This document shows positions 1-9,040 of a stretch of 64,000 nucleotides of DNA, piece by piece. The translations under genes were made by a program, and so were the position numbers. Within the stretch, counting starts at the first letter, position 1. Each line of letters opens with the position of its first letter. This DNA comes from Comamonas thiooxydans. GTDB taxonomy: Bacteria > Pseudomonadota > Gammaproteobacteria > Burkholderiales > Burkholderiaceae_C. Under the pieces are notes generated by a model. The model searched no databases. It was given only the letters and a program-made list of their open reading frames with translations, and was not told where the DNA came from. The stretch is from NCBI RefSeq assembly GCF_000964545.1, contig NZ_BBVD01000007.1:310001-374000 (forward strand). The letters are read 5' to 3'.

Positions 1-2964
1 ACCCAGGCACCGGGGCTGGCTCCTGAAGAAGTGGAGCGCCAGATCACCCAGCCGCTGGAGCGTGAGCTCAACGGTACGCCGGGTCTGATATCGCTGCGCT
101 CGGAGAGCTATTTCGGCCTCTCCATGATCAACCTGGTCTTCAACGACGACGCGAAAAGTTTCACCGCGCGCGCCGAGGTTTCGCAGCGTCTGCCGCAGGC
201 AGATCTGCCCAACGGCGTGACGCCTGAAATGGCGCCTGACTACACGCCGCTGGGCAAGATTTTCTACTATCGCCTGCAAAGCGACAGGCACACTCTGGCG
301 CAGCTGCGCACCGAGCAGGAATGGCATGTGGTGCGCGTGCTCAAGCAGGTGCAGGGCGTGGCCGACGTGGTGAGCATTGGCGGCTTCGTCAAGGAGTTCC
401 ACGTTGAAGTGGACCCCGAGAAGCTCTACAGCCTGGGCCTGTCGCTGGACGATGTGAGCGATGCACTGTCCAAGTCCAACCGCAACGTCGGCGGTGGTCT
501 GATGCGTCGCGGCGAACAGTCCTTCATCATTCGCGGTATCGGCCTGTTGCGCAATCCGCAGGAGATTCAGGATGTGGTCGTTGCCATGCGTGGCAAGGCT
601 CCCGTGACCATCGGTGACGTGGCGCGTGTCGCGCAGTCGCATACGCCGCGTCAGGGCTCGGTGGGCATGGACGACCAGAACGATGTGGTGCAGGGCATTG
701 TGCTGCTCAAGCGCGGCGCCAACCCTTCCATCGTGCTCGATGACATTCATGCCAAGGTCGATGAGCTCAACAGTGGCGGCCTGCCTGAAGGCATGCACAT
801 GGTCACCAACTATGACCGCTCCGATCTGGTGGGCCATACGCTCAAGACCGTGCAGCACAACCTGCTGTTCGGGGCCACGCTGATCGTGGCCGTGCTGTGG
901 CTGTTCCTGCGCAGCCTGCGTGGCTCGCTGATCGTGGCCACCGTGATTCCGCTGTCGCTGCTGGTGGCCTTCATCGGCCTGCACTGGCTGGGCATGCCCG
1001 CCAATCTGATCTCCATGGGAGCCATCGACTTCGGCATCATGGTGGACGGTGCCGTGGTGCTGGCCGAGAACATCATCCGCAACGCACGCCAGCGCAAGCC
1101 GCAGACGGCGAACGACATGCGCCACATCATTGTGGATTCGGCCGTTGCCGTGGCCAAGCCCACGCTGTTCGCCATGGCCATCGTGATTGCGGCGCTGATT
1201 CCCGTGTTCTCGCTGCAGAGCATCGAAGGCCGTATCTTCCGCCCGCTGGCCATGACTTACAGCTTTGCCCTGCTGGGTGCGCTGGTGTTTGCCATGGGGC
1301 TGGTGCCTGCGCTGTGCGCCCTGATGCTCAAGCCCAAGCATGTGATGGTGGAAGAGCCCAAGATCTTCGACCGCGCGCATCATGGCTACCAGCACTGGAT
1401 CGCCAAGGTGCTGGGCGCCGCCAAGCGCCGCACGGCTGTGATTGCCGTGTTCGTGAGCGTGCTGGTGGTGGCCGGGGTTTCAGCCAAATGGCTGGGCACC
1501 GAGTTCCTGCCCGAGCTCGATGAGGGCGATGCCTATGTGCTGGTGCAGATGCCTGCTTCCATCTCGCTGGAAAAAGGCCAGGAAGTGCTGCGCGATGTGC
1601 GTCTGCGTCTCAAGGTCTTCCCCGAGGTGATCACCGTCACCACGGAGCAGGGTCGCCCCGAATCGGGAACCGACAACGAGACGCTCAATCTGGCCAAGGT
1701 GCTGGTGCGCCTCAAGCCCCATGGCGATTGGCGCAAGGGCTTGACCAAGCCCGCGCTGATCGAGGAAATGCGTGCGACGCTGGGTGAAATTCCTGGCGTG
1801 GCCTTCAACTTTGCGCAGCCCATTCGCGACAGCGTGGAAGAGTCCACATCGGGCGCGCGCGGCCAGGTGGTACTCAAGCTGTTCGGCCCCGATATTCCCA
1901 CCCTGCGCGGCATTCTTCAGCAGACCAAGTCGCTGGTGAAAGGCATCGACGGAGTGGTTGACCTGGATCTGTATCGCGATGCTCCGGCGCCGCAGGTGCA
2001 TGTGCAGTTCGATCGCCAGGCGCTGGCACGCCAGGGCATCGCCATGGAAGACGCGCAAAAGACGCTGGAAGTGGCCCTGGCAGGCAATGTGGCCACCACT
2101 CTGTGGGAAGGTGAATTCCCCGTGCCGGTGCGCGTGCGCCTGCCCTATGTAGACCGCATGGACGAGGAGCGCATTCGCAACATCGCCATACCGCTGCCCG
2201 ATGGTGGCTCGGTCCCCCTGGGATCGGTAGGTACGGTCAGCATGAAGATCGGCAACTCCTCCATCTTCCGCGAAGGCAATGCGCGCTATATGGCGCTCAA
2301 GTTCAACGTGGAAGGCCGCGATATCGGCTCGGTAGTGAAGGACACGCTGGCCACCTTCAAGCAGAACGTGAAGCTGCCCGAAGGCTACCAGGCCGTCTGG
2401 GGCGGCGAGTGGGAGAACCAGCAGCGTGCGGCTGCACGCCTGAAGGTGGTGGTGCCGCTGTCTCTGGTCATCGTCTATGCCCTGCTGTTTGGTGCGCTGG
2501 GCCAGGCCCGCAGCGCCGGCATCATCCTGCTGTGCGCGCCGTTTGCCATGGTGGGCGGCATCGCAGCCTTGCATCTGGCACACATCGAGCTGTCCATCAG
2601 CGCGGCCATCGGCTTTATCGCCTTGCTGGGTCAGGTGGCTTTGGCGGGCTTGCTGGTGGTCTCTGCGGTCGAGGATTTGCGCCGCCAGGGTATGCCCTTG
2701 ATGCAGGCGCTGATCGAAGGTGCAGCCGAGCGCATGCGCTCCATCATTCTGGTGGCACTGCTGGCGCTGCTGGGCCTGCTGCCCATGGCTCTGTCTACCG
2801 GCGTGGGTAGCGAAACCCAGCGCCCCTTTGCCTCGGTCATCGTTGGCGGCATGGTGGTGCTGCCACTGGTGGCGCTGGTGCTGCTGCCCGTGCTGTATGC
2901 CTTGCTGGGCCCCAAGAACATGTTGACGCAGGAAGAACGTGATGAAAGCGCTCAAGATGAATAA
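1..2964 (+). CDS. Heavy-metal efflux RND pump, CzcA/CnrA type (5' end outside window)
   Basis: Inner-membrane pump of a tripartite system that uses proton import to export divalent metal cations. The reading frame is open from base 1, so the start lies outside the window and 987 residues are visible. The proton-relay helix reads GAIDFGIMVDGAVVLAEN, with D343, D349 and E356 (numbered from the window start). The spacing matches D402/D408/E415 of CzcA, so about 60 N-terminal residues are missing. This motif is typical of the Zn/Co/Cd/Ni (HME-1/2) branch rather than the Cu/Ag branch. FLPELDEGD, typical of the family, follows near residue 502. Two clusters of membrane segments surround periplasmic loops. 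It overlaps the next gene (outer-membrane factor) by 23 bases. The exact metal cannot be told from the sequence. Confidence 0.93.
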   Translation, partial: TQAPGLAPEEVERQITQPLERELNGTPGLISLRSESYFGLSMINLVFNDDAKSFTARAEVSQRLPQADLPNGVTPEMAPDYTPLGKIFYYRLQSDRHTLAQLRTEQEWHVVRVLKQVQGVADVVSIGGFVKEFHVEVDPEKLYSLGLSLDDVSDALSKSNRNVGGGLMRRGEQSFIIRGIGLLRNPQEIQDVVVAMRGKAPVTIGDVARVAQSHTPRQGSVGMDDQNDVVQGIVLLKRGANPSIVLDDIHAKVDELNSGGLPEGMHMVTNYDRSDLVGHTLKTVQHNLLFGATLIVAVLWLFLRSLRGSLIVATVIPLSLLVAFIGLHWLGMPANLISMGAIDFGIMVDGAVVLAENIIRNARQRKPQTANDMRHIIVDSAVAVAKPTLFAMAIVIAALIPVFSLQSIEGRIFRPLAMTYSFALLGALVFAMGLVPALCALMLKPKHVMVEEPKIFDRAHHGYQHWIAKVLGAAKRRTAVIAVFVSVLVVAGVSAKWLGTEFLPELDEGDAYVLVQMPASISLEKGQEVLRDVRLRLKVFPEVITVTTEQGRPESGTDNETLNLAKVLVRLKPHGDWRKGLTKPALIEEMRATLGEIPGVAFNFAQPIRDSVEESTSGARGQVVLKLFGPDIPTLRGILQQTKSLVKGIDGVVDLDLYRDAPAPQVHVQFDRQALARQGIAMEDAQKTLEVALAGNVATTLWEGEFPVPVRVRLPYVDRMDEERIRNIAIPLPDGGSVPLGSVGTVSMKIGNSSIFREGNARYMALKFNVEGRDIGSVVKDTLATFKQNVKLPEGYQAVWGGEWENQQRAAARLKVVVPLSLVIVYALLFGALGQARSAGIILLCAPFAMVGGIAALHLAHIELSISAAIGFIALLGQVALAGLLVVSAVEDLRRQGMPLMQALIEGAAERMRSIILVALLALLGLLPMALSTGVGSETQRPFASVIVGGMVVLPLVALVLLPVLYALLGPKNMLTQEERDESAQDE

Positions 2965-4237
2965 GTGGCACTCTCTGGCCATGGCCGCTGCACTGTGCTG
3001 CGGCGCTTTCAGCGGCACAGGCCATGCTGCCGAGACTATGGATGCAGCCGCACAGAGCAATGCTGCAGCGGGCCGTCTGGCGGCCCCTGCACAGCCTGTG
3101 ACCCTGCAGGAATATCTGCGCATCGTCGTGCAGAACCAGCCCAATCTGGCGGCAGATCGCATGCAGCTGGATCTGGCAAAGGCAGACAGCAAAACGGCTG
3201 CCACCATACCCAATCCCGCCATGCACTACTCCAGCAAGCGCGGAGAAAAGGAATGGGGTGTGGAGCAGGCCATCCCCATCTTCGGCCAGCGTGGCATGCG
3301 CATCGAGAACGCCAGGCTGGGCGAGAAGGCCGCCGCGGCGAATGCCGATGTCGCAGTCGCCGTCACCATGAGCGATGCAGCCCATGCCTTCAATGAGCTG
3401 CTGGTGGCCCAGCAGCGCTATCAGGTGTGGTTGGCTGCCCGTGATGAGCTGGAGAAGGCCGGCAACATCGTCAAGGGCCAGATCGAAGCAGGCACGCGCA
3501 GCCGCTATGACGGCGCGCGCCTTAACCTGCAACAGGCACAGATGAGCATGCAGGTCAGCAAGGCCCAGGCCGCCTTGCGGGATGCAGCATCACGCGTGGC
3601 CAGCATTGCCGCCTTGCCGCAATGGCAGGTGCGTGTGGAAGGCAGCCTGCAGGCCACTGACATTCGCAAGGCAGCCAGCTACGAGCAGCTGTGGAACCAG
3701 GCGCAGAACCAGTTGCCGAGTCTGCGTGCCGCGCAGGCCGAGCTCGACAGGTCGCGCCAGAAAATCAAGCTGGAGCAGCGTGAAGCATTGCCCACGCCGT
3801 CCTTTGGTCTGGCCCGCATTCGCAACAGCGTGGATGGCAGTTTCAACCAGGTGGGCGTGAGCGTGGAGATCCCGCTGTTCGACCGCCGTCAAGGCCCCAT
3901 CGAGCGCGCCAAGGTCGAGGCCGATCAGGCCGAGCTGCGCCGCGATGCGGCTGTGCTTGCCGCCCAGTCCGAGCTGCAGCGCGCCTTGCAGCAGCTGTCG
4001 CTGCGCCGAACGGCCGTGCGCGACTACGAGAAGGAAGGGCTGGCGCAGATTGCGCCGCTGCACCAGATGGCACAAGACGCCTACAAGCTGGGCAAGGGCA
4101 CGATTCTGGAGCTGATCGATGCGCTGGGCTCGATCACCGAGCACAGGCTGGAGCATCTGGAGCTGGTCAAGGACATGCTGGATGCGGAGTGGGAAGTGCG
4201 TCTGGCCAGCGGCGATCTGCCACAGGTGCAGCCTTGA
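2942..4237 (+). CDS. TolC/CzcC-family outer-membrane efflux factor
   Basis: Outer-membrane channel expected to work with the RND pump just upstream. The protein is 431 residues and begins with a signal peptide: basic start, hydrophobic stretch, then a likely cut after GTGHA. Two outer-membrane efflux repeats of long Ala/Gln-rich helices follow, as in TolC and CzcC. A GTG three bases earlier is possible, but ATG 2942 is better placed behind the AGGAAG ribosome site at 2930-2935. It starts inside the pump gene, so the two are co-translated. The order pump then outer-membrane factor differs from the classic czcCBA order. The membrane-fusion partner is not seen here and probably lies left of the window. 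Confidence 0.88.
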   Translation: MKALKMNKWHSLAMAAALCCGAFSGTGHAAETMDAAAQSNAAAGRLAAPAQPVTLQEYLRIVVQNQPNLAADRMQLDLAKADSKTAATIPNPAMHYSSKRGEKEWGVEQAIPIFGQRGMRIENARLGEKAAAANADVAVAVTMSDAAHAFNELLVAQQRYQVWLAARDELEKAGNIVKGQIEAGTRSRYDGARLNLQQAQMSMQVSKAQAALRDAASRVASIAALPQWQVRVEGSLQATDIRKAASYEQLWNQAQNQLPSLRAAQAELDRSRQKIKLEQREALPTPSFGLARIRNSVDGSFNQVGVSVEIPLFDRRQGPIERAKVEADQAELRRDAAVLAAQSELQRALQQLSLRRTAVRDYEKEGLAQIAPLHQMAQDAYKLGKGTILELIDALGSITEHRLEHLELVKDMLDAEWEVRLASGDLPQVQP

Positions 4238-4359
4238 GCGAGGCGAGGGAGATGGCACAAACCCCTGTACCACCTCCTGATGCTGCTGCATCGCCGGCTG
4301 CGAAGGTGGAGGCAACGGCTTATAGTGTCTGTCCACCAACGGCCAGAGACAGACTCAGC

Positions 4360-5064
4360 ATGTACCGCTACCTCATCATCGAAGACGATGCGCTCAACGC
4401 GCGTTACATCGCTGAAGGGTTGCGCCAGCAAGGCGCGCATGTCAGCGTCTGCGGTGACGGCGTGCAAGGCATTGCACAGGCCGTTGGCGAGAACTGGGAT
4501 GTCATCATCCTTGACCGCATGTTGCCCAATGGCTTTGACGGGCTGCAGATTCTGCAGACACTGCGCTCCATGGGAAAACAGACGCCGGTGCTGGTGCTGA
4601 GTGCCTTGTCTGCCACGGATGAGCGAGTGCGCGGGCTCAAGGCCGGCTGCGATGACTATCTGACCAAGCCCTTTGCATTTTCCGAGCTATCGGCAAGGCT
4701 CGAAGCCCTGGTGCGCCGCGCCCAGATCCCGGCTCCCACGCGCGAGATGCAGGTGGCCGATCTGCGCGTCAACCTGATTTCGCGCAGCGCCGAGCGCGCC
4801 GGCCAGCCGCTGTCGCTGCAGCCGCGCGAGTTCCGTCTGCTGGCGTTCCTCATGCAGCACGCGCACCAGATCGTCACGCGCACCATGCTGCTGGAGTCGG
4901 TCTGGGATTACCGCTTCGATCCGCAGACCAATGTGATCGACGTGCACATCAGCCGCCTGCGCAGCAAGGTGGACAAAGGCTTTGCCACGCCTCTCATCCA
5001 TACCGTGCGCGGTGTGGGCTACAGCCTTTCGGACCAGCCGCAAGACCTGCCCGAGGTGGTCTGA
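4360..5064 (+). CDS. OmpR-family response regulator of the metal-efflux operon
   Basis: DNA-binding regulator, 234 residues: an N-terminal receiver domain with the phosphorylated Asp expected at D52 (ILDRMLP), acidic pair E8-D9-D10 and conserved K near 101 (LTKPF), then a C-terminal winged helix (VIDVHISRLRSKVD). It lies 122 bases after the outer-membrane factor and its stop overlaps the kinase start (ATGA at 5062-5067 region), so the pair is translationally coupled. I chose ATG 4360 because the receiver fold begins there. An in-frame ATG at 4252, preceded by a GAGGGAG purine run, would add a 36-residue low-complexity extension. It resembles CzcR/CopR-type regulators and probably controls the efflux operon. 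Confidence 0.9.
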   Translation: MYRYLIIEDDALNARYIAEGLRQQGAHVSVCGDGVQGIAQAVGENWDVIILDRMLPNGFDGLQILQTLRSMGKQTPVLVLSALSATDERVRGLKAGCDDYLTKPFAFSELSARLEALVRRAQIPAPTREMQVADLRVNLISRSAERAGQPLSLQPREFRLLAFLMQHAHQIVTRTMLLESVWDYRFDPQTNVIDVHISRLRSKVDKGFATPLIHTVRGVGYSLSDQPQDLPEVV

Positions 5065-6461
5065 TGATGCGCTCCAGACCCTGGAGTTCGCTGGCCTTCA
5101 GGCTGGCACTCAGCTATGGCGGCCTCCTGGTTCTGACCATGGCCATTGTGCTGGCTGTCTTCTATGTGCAGACCGTGGGCGTGGTGCGGGTGAGGCTCGA
5201 CAAGCAGGCCGAAAACCATGTGCGCAGACTGACCGAGCACTCGGCCAAATACGGCCCCGGAGCGCTGGAAAGCGAGATATTGCAGACCATTCGTGACGGT
5301 GTGAATACCGACACGGAAATCCTCATTCTCATGAACCCGCAGGGCGAGACCATTGTCAGCAATGCCGAGGTCTATCCTCCGCGCAAGCTCAGCATCATGG
5401 GCGTGCGCGAGCTGACCGTGAAGCGCAACGGGCGGCTGATGGTGGGCCGGGTTGCCGTGGTTGAAATGCCCAATGGCAATCTGCTGGCCGTAGGCAGCGA
5501 CATGCAGCTGCAGCGCGACATGGAGGAGCTGTTCGGTCAGGCCAGCTTGCTGGCGGCCGTTGCAGCCTGCATCATGGCCCTGATCGGTGCCATGGTTTTC
5601 AGGCGTGTGGTGGATGAGCGCGCGGCCGCCATTCGCAACACCATGTCGCGCGTTGCGGCGGGCGATTTGCGACAGCGCATTCCGGTCGATCAGCGCGGCG
5701 ATGAATTCACGCTGCTCAACCGCGATATCAACGCCATGCTCGATCGGCTCGAGCAGTTGATGGAAGGCATACGCCATGTCTCCAACAGCATTGCGCACAA
5801 CCTCAGAACGCCGCTGACGCGCATCCTGCTGCGCCTGCGCAACGCGCAGCAGGCCAGCCCCGAAATGCAGTCCGCCACGCTGGCGCTGGTGGCCGAAGAA
5901 GTCGCTGAACTCGGTGTGGTGTTCGAGAAGCTTTTGCAGATTGCCGAAGTGGAAAGCGGAGCCAGCCGCAAGAGCTTTGCACCGGTTGATCTGCAGGCCT
6001 TGCTGGTCGATGTGGTGGACTTCTACGAGCCGCTGGTGGAAGATGCCGGCGGCATTCTCAGGCTGGATGTGCAGCAAGGTGTGCAGGCCCTGGGCGATGG
6101 TGACTTGTTGGCCAGCGCCGTCTCCAATCTTGTCGATAATGCTATCAAATACGGAGCATCATCCAACGACATTCATGGCGCTGACGTGCTGCTGCGTGCG
6201 GCCCCGGCGCAGGAGCAGGGCAGCGATGGCGCATGGGGGGTGGAGATCACCGTGCAGGACCAGGGACCGGGCGCAGATCCTCAGACCCTGGAGAAAATGA
6301 CCACCCGTTTCTATCGCGCAGAATCGGATCGCCCAGGCTACGGACTGGGCCTTGCCAGCGTGCTGGCCATTGTCCAGCTGCATGGCGGCAAGCTCAGTTT
6401 TCACAACGCCCATCCAGGCATGGTGGCGCGCATCTGGCTACCTGCCGTGGCCGATGTCTGA
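5064..6461 (+). CDS. Membrane sensor histidine kinase paired with the upstream regulator
   Basis: Two-component sensor, 465 residues. The visible order is: first membrane helix about 11-36, periplasmic sensor about 37-155, second membrane helix about 160-180, HAMP linker, HisKA domain with the phospho-accepting H245 (IAHNLRTPL), and an HATPase domain with N box NLVDNAIKYG, G1 box DQGPGADP and G2 box GYGLGLA. The H box has Asn after the His where many EnvZ-type kinases have Glu. It overlaps the response regulator by the ATGA arrangement at 5062-5066. The periplasmic domain is a plausible metal sensor, but no ligand can be read from the sequence. Confidence 0.9.
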   Translation: MMRSRPWSSLAFRLALSYGGLLVLTMAIVLAVFYVQTVGVVRVRLDKQAENHVRRLTEHSAKYGPGALESEILQTIRDGVNTDTEILILMNPQGETIVSNAEVYPPRKLSIMGVRELTVKRNGRLMVGRVAVVEMPNGNLLAVGSDMQLQRDMEELFGQASLLAAVAACIMALIGAMVFRRVVDERAAAIRNTMSRVAAGDLRQRIPVDQRGDEFTLLNRDINAMLDRLEQLMEGIRHVSNSIAHNLRTPLTRILLRLRNAQQASPEMQSATLALVAEEVAELGVVFEKLLQIAEVESGASRKSFAPVDLQALLVDVVDFYEPLVEDAGGILRLDVQQGVQALGDGDLLASAVSNLVDNAIKYGASSNDIHGADVLLRAAPAQEQGSDGAWGVEITVQDQGPGADPQTLEKMTTRFYRAESDRPGYGLGLASVLAIVQLHGGKLSFHNAHPGMVARIWLPAVADV

Positions 6462-6479
6462 AGCGCTGCCCAGAAGCTT

Positions 6480-6887
6480 TCAGATCTGCGAAAGCGCCTT
6501 GTTGCCGTAGGCGCAGAACCCCGGTTTTGGCCCCTTCTTGGGATGCAATCTGCAGGTCTCCGGGCGCTTTTCATAGACCGTGCAGCGACGCGTGTTCTTG
6601 TCCAGAAAATTGCAGTCTCCGCCTGCCCGGCGGGCCATGGTGAAGATCTCGTGCTTGGGGTTGAAGTGGTCGATCAGGCGCATCTTCAGCAGCCGCTTGG
6701 CGATCAGCTTGGGCTCGATGTTCTCGACCTCGAACGGGTCCACCAGCTCCAGGCGCACCAGATCCGGCAGGCGTACCTCCAGCGGCATGGTGCAGCAATT
6801 GGCCGCGCAGCTTTCACACATGCCGGCCTTGTACTTGCTCCAGGTTTCCAGGCGGTCGACGTCAACAATGCGGATGGAGGATTTCAT
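6480..6887 (-). CDS. YkgJ-family cysteine-cluster protein
   Basis: Protein of 135 residues with the YkgJ (zinc/iron-chelating) cysteine pattern. An N-terminal CxxCxxxCC lies around residues 24-32, and further cysteines (GDCNF, RRCTV, ETCRL, GFCAY) lie in the C-terminal half. The family is thought to bind metal or an iron-sulfur cluster, but its reaction is not known. It runs convergent to the sensor kinase with only 18 bases between stops. No operon partner is visible on its strand. Confidence 0.8.
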   Translation of the reverse strand: MKSSIRIVDVDRLETWSKYKAGMCESCAANCCTMPLEVRLPDLVRLELVDPFEVENIEPKLIAKRLLKMRLIDHFNPKHEIFTMARRAGGDCNFLDKNTRRCTVYEKRPETCRLHPKKGPKPGFCAYGNKALSQI

Positions 6888-7043
6888 TTCGGGTGGGGCA
6901 CTTCTGGGAGAAGCGCGATGCTGCCATGAGATGTCGATGTCTGCCTTGCGCCATTGCTATGAGCAGACCCGGTTCATGGGATTGAGCCGGCTGCGCAGCA
7001 GCCTACACTGCACAGGCATATCACCATCCACGGGAGAACGATT

Positions 7044-7661
7044 TTGGCAAGCCAAACCACGCTTTACTACGCAGCTGGCACCTGCGCGCAGGCCGTACTG
7101 ATTGCGCTTTATGAGGCCGATGCCCAGTTCACGCTCAAGACGCTGAGCTTTGCCGACAACGAGCAGCGCAGCCCCGAATACCTGAGCATCAACCCCAAGG
7201 GCCGAGTGCCCGCGCTGGTCACGGAACGCGGCGTGCTGACCGAGACCCCGGCGCTGCTGCTGTATGTGGCGCAGACCCATCCGCAGGCCCGACTGGCGCC
7301 GCTGGAGGACCCCTTCGCGCTGGCGCAGATGCAGGAATTCAATGCCTATCTGGCCTCTACCGCGCACATCGCCCACGCCCACCGTCCGCGCGCCTCGCGC
7401 TGGGCCGACGACGAGGCTGCCCAGGCCGCGATGCGCGCCAAGGTGCCGCAGAACATGCGCGACTGCTTTGCCATGATCGAGCAGCACTATCTGGGCGACA
7501 AGACCTGGATCATGGGCGAGCAATTTACCGTGGCCGATGGCTATCTCTACACCGTGGCGGGCTGGCTCAAGGGCGACGGCGTGGACATTGCCGAATTCCC
7601 GCGCGTGGCAGCCCATTTTGAGCGCGTGAAGGCCAGGGCTTCGGTGCAGAAGCTGGGTTGA
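7044..7661 (+). CDS. Glutathione S-transferase, beta-class-like
   Basis: Glutathione-dependent transferase of 205 residues. It has an N-terminal thioredoxin-like domain (about 1-80) with the cis-Pro segment GRVPAL and the ETPALLLY glutathione-binding turn, and a helical C-terminal domain containing the folding motif around FTVADGYLY. C14 in YYAAGTCAQA sits where beta-class enzymes have their active-site Cys. The start is TTG 7044, behind GGGAGA at 7032-7037. There is no in-frame ATG that keeps the first strand. It runs convergent to the Wadjet operon, with 25 bases between the stops. The substrate is unknown. Confidence 0.88.
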   Translation: MASQTTLYYAAGTCAQAVLIALYEADAQFTLKTLSFADNEQRSPEYLSINPKGRVPALVTERGVLTETPALLLYVAQTHPQARLAPLEDPFALAQMQEFNAYLASTAHIAHAHRPRASRWADDEAAQAAMRAKVPQNMRDCFAMIEQHYLGDKTWIMGEQFTVADGYLYTVAGWLKGDGVDIAEFPRVAAHFERVKARASVQKLG

Positions 7662-7686
7662 TTGAGCAAATGCGTGGTTGCGCTGT

Positions 7687-8880
7687 TCATATTGTGGCAG
7701 CTTGATCCGCCCAGGCCCGTACGGCCTGCTTCACTAGGCTGGCGGGCAGGAATTCCTGTTCCAGCCGTCCACGCTCCAGTCTACGAAGATGTGCATCAAG
7801 AGCTGCTTCCCCAGGTGGAAGAGCAGGAAACTTTTCTGCGTGTACGGGTTCGGTCACGGCCAGATGACTATGCGTGTCGAATGTGGTTTGGTCCATCAAC
7901 AACGCATGCAGATGAGGCAGGTGCTGGCGAGCTGTGACCAGCATGGCCAGACCCCAGGTGTCCAGATCACCCCAGTAAGCCACGCTGCGCTCACGCAGCC
8001 AGGGTGCGTCAAGCCAGTTCAGGTTCAGGCCCGCGCCAAGAATGGCGATGGTGTCCTCCAGCGGCTGCGGCAACTGATGCAGACTGCGCTCGTTTTCCAC
8101 CAGTAGGATGCGGTTTGCGGGCAAGGGCGTGGCTTGCAGCTCGCTGGCCGGTACACGCTGGCGCGCAAAGGGCAGCAGGCCGGGGGCCAGTGGCACCACC
8201 AGCAGCCAATGGTCATCCTCAGCCAGGGCACCCAGAAAGGCGGTCAGGCCCTGGCGGCTGACCTCCTTGTCAAAACGCTCATCCAGCAAGGTTGTCAAGA
8301 GGCCTGCATGGCGTTCGTAGAACTTGCTGTCATTTCCCTGGACCGACAGAGCGCGCAAAGGCTTGCCCTGGGCGCAGCCGGGCTCCAGCTGCAGCGCCAT
8401 TTGTGCGGCGGCAATGACGTCACTGGAGGGAATGCTTTGCCATTGGGTCAGGCGTCGCACTAGTAGGCGCTGAAGGCCACTGTGCTGCACCGCCTTGATG
8501 ATGGCGCTGAGTCTTGTGTAGTCCGCCCGGATCTGTGCATGGCCGGGGGCTTTGAGTTGCTGAATGGTGGCCAGCCATTCGGAGGGGCGAGCCAGTTGCC
8601 AGTGTGTGGGCACTTCAATCACATCGTTGCTGCCGCGGTAGCGGCGTGCTTGCCATTGCACGGTGCCCGGTCCTTGCTGCTCAATGCCGCGCCACTGCTG
8701 CAGGTGGCTGCGCAGCAGGGCCGAGTCGCCCATGAAGACTTGTGCTGTGGGCTGGCCAATGGAGAGCACCACGGGCCATGCGCTGGCCCCGCCCAAAAGC
8801 TGGCGTTCGCGCCAGTCTGCACTTTGCCATTGCTGTGCCAGTCTGGCGGCTAGGTCTTGTGGAGATTTCATGGCAAACAT
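7687..8880 (-). CDS. jetD: Wadjet JetD, Toprim-fold nuclease subunit (DUF3322/DUF2220)
   Basis: The DNA-cutting subunit of the type I Wadjet plasmid-defence complex, 397 residues. The N-terminal half matches the DUF3322 wHTH/arm region. The C-terminal half is the DUF2220 Toprim-like domain with its metal ligands visible: E262 in LLVENERSL, and D305/D307 in YWGDLDTWG. In the family, JetD nicks or cuts circular DNA once the JetABC motor stalls after loop extrusion. It is the last gene of the operon, 160 bases after jetC, and the gap holds a degenerate copy of the dispersed repeat. ATG 8880 is used here. An in-frame ATG at 8871 is equally possible, and neither has a clear ribosome site. All catalytic residues look intact. 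Confidence 0.9.
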   Translation of the reverse strand: MFAMKSPQDLAARLAQQWQSADWRERQLLGGASAWPVVLSIGQPTAQVFMGDSALLRSHLQQWRGIEQQGPGTVQWQARRYRGSNDVIEVPTHWQLARPSEWLATIQQLKAPGHAQIRADYTRLSAIIKAVQHSGLQRLLVRRLTQWQSIPSSDVIAAAQMALQLEPGCAQGKPLRALSVQGNDSKFYERHAGLLTTLLDERFDKEVSRQGLTAFLGALAEDDHWLLVVPLAPGLLPFARQRVPASELQATPLPANRILLVENERSLHQLPQPLEDTIAILGAGLNLNWLDAPWLRERSVAYWGDLDTWGLAMLVTARQHLPHLHALLMDQTTFDTHSHLAVTEPVHAEKFPALPPGEAALDAHLRRLERGRLEQEFLPASLVKQAVRAWADQAATI

Positions 8881-8943
8881 CCAGGGCGTTGGCTGCGGTC
8901 CACATCCCTTGAAATTGGCGCAGCCCAGGCCAGCGGCAACCGG

Positions 8944-9036
8944 GCAATGGTCGTCCCGCAGTGAAGGCTGAGTCCTCCTGCCCGCATGGCGTAGCCATGC
9001 GAGAGCGGGGGGAAGGCGGGCAGCGACTCAGAGGGG
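8944..9036 (-). repeat. Degenerate copy of dispersed CCCCTGAG-type intergenic repeat
   Basis: On the minus strand, starting just after the jetC stop, this stretch has the skeleton CCCCTCTGAG, a CCTTCCCCC block, a hairpin (CGCATGGC TAC GCCATGCG, 8984-9002) and a GGAGGAC end. It is the weakest of six related copies in this window. It fills most of the 160-base gap between jetC and jetD. Confidence 0.45.
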
Positions 9037-9040
9037 TGTC

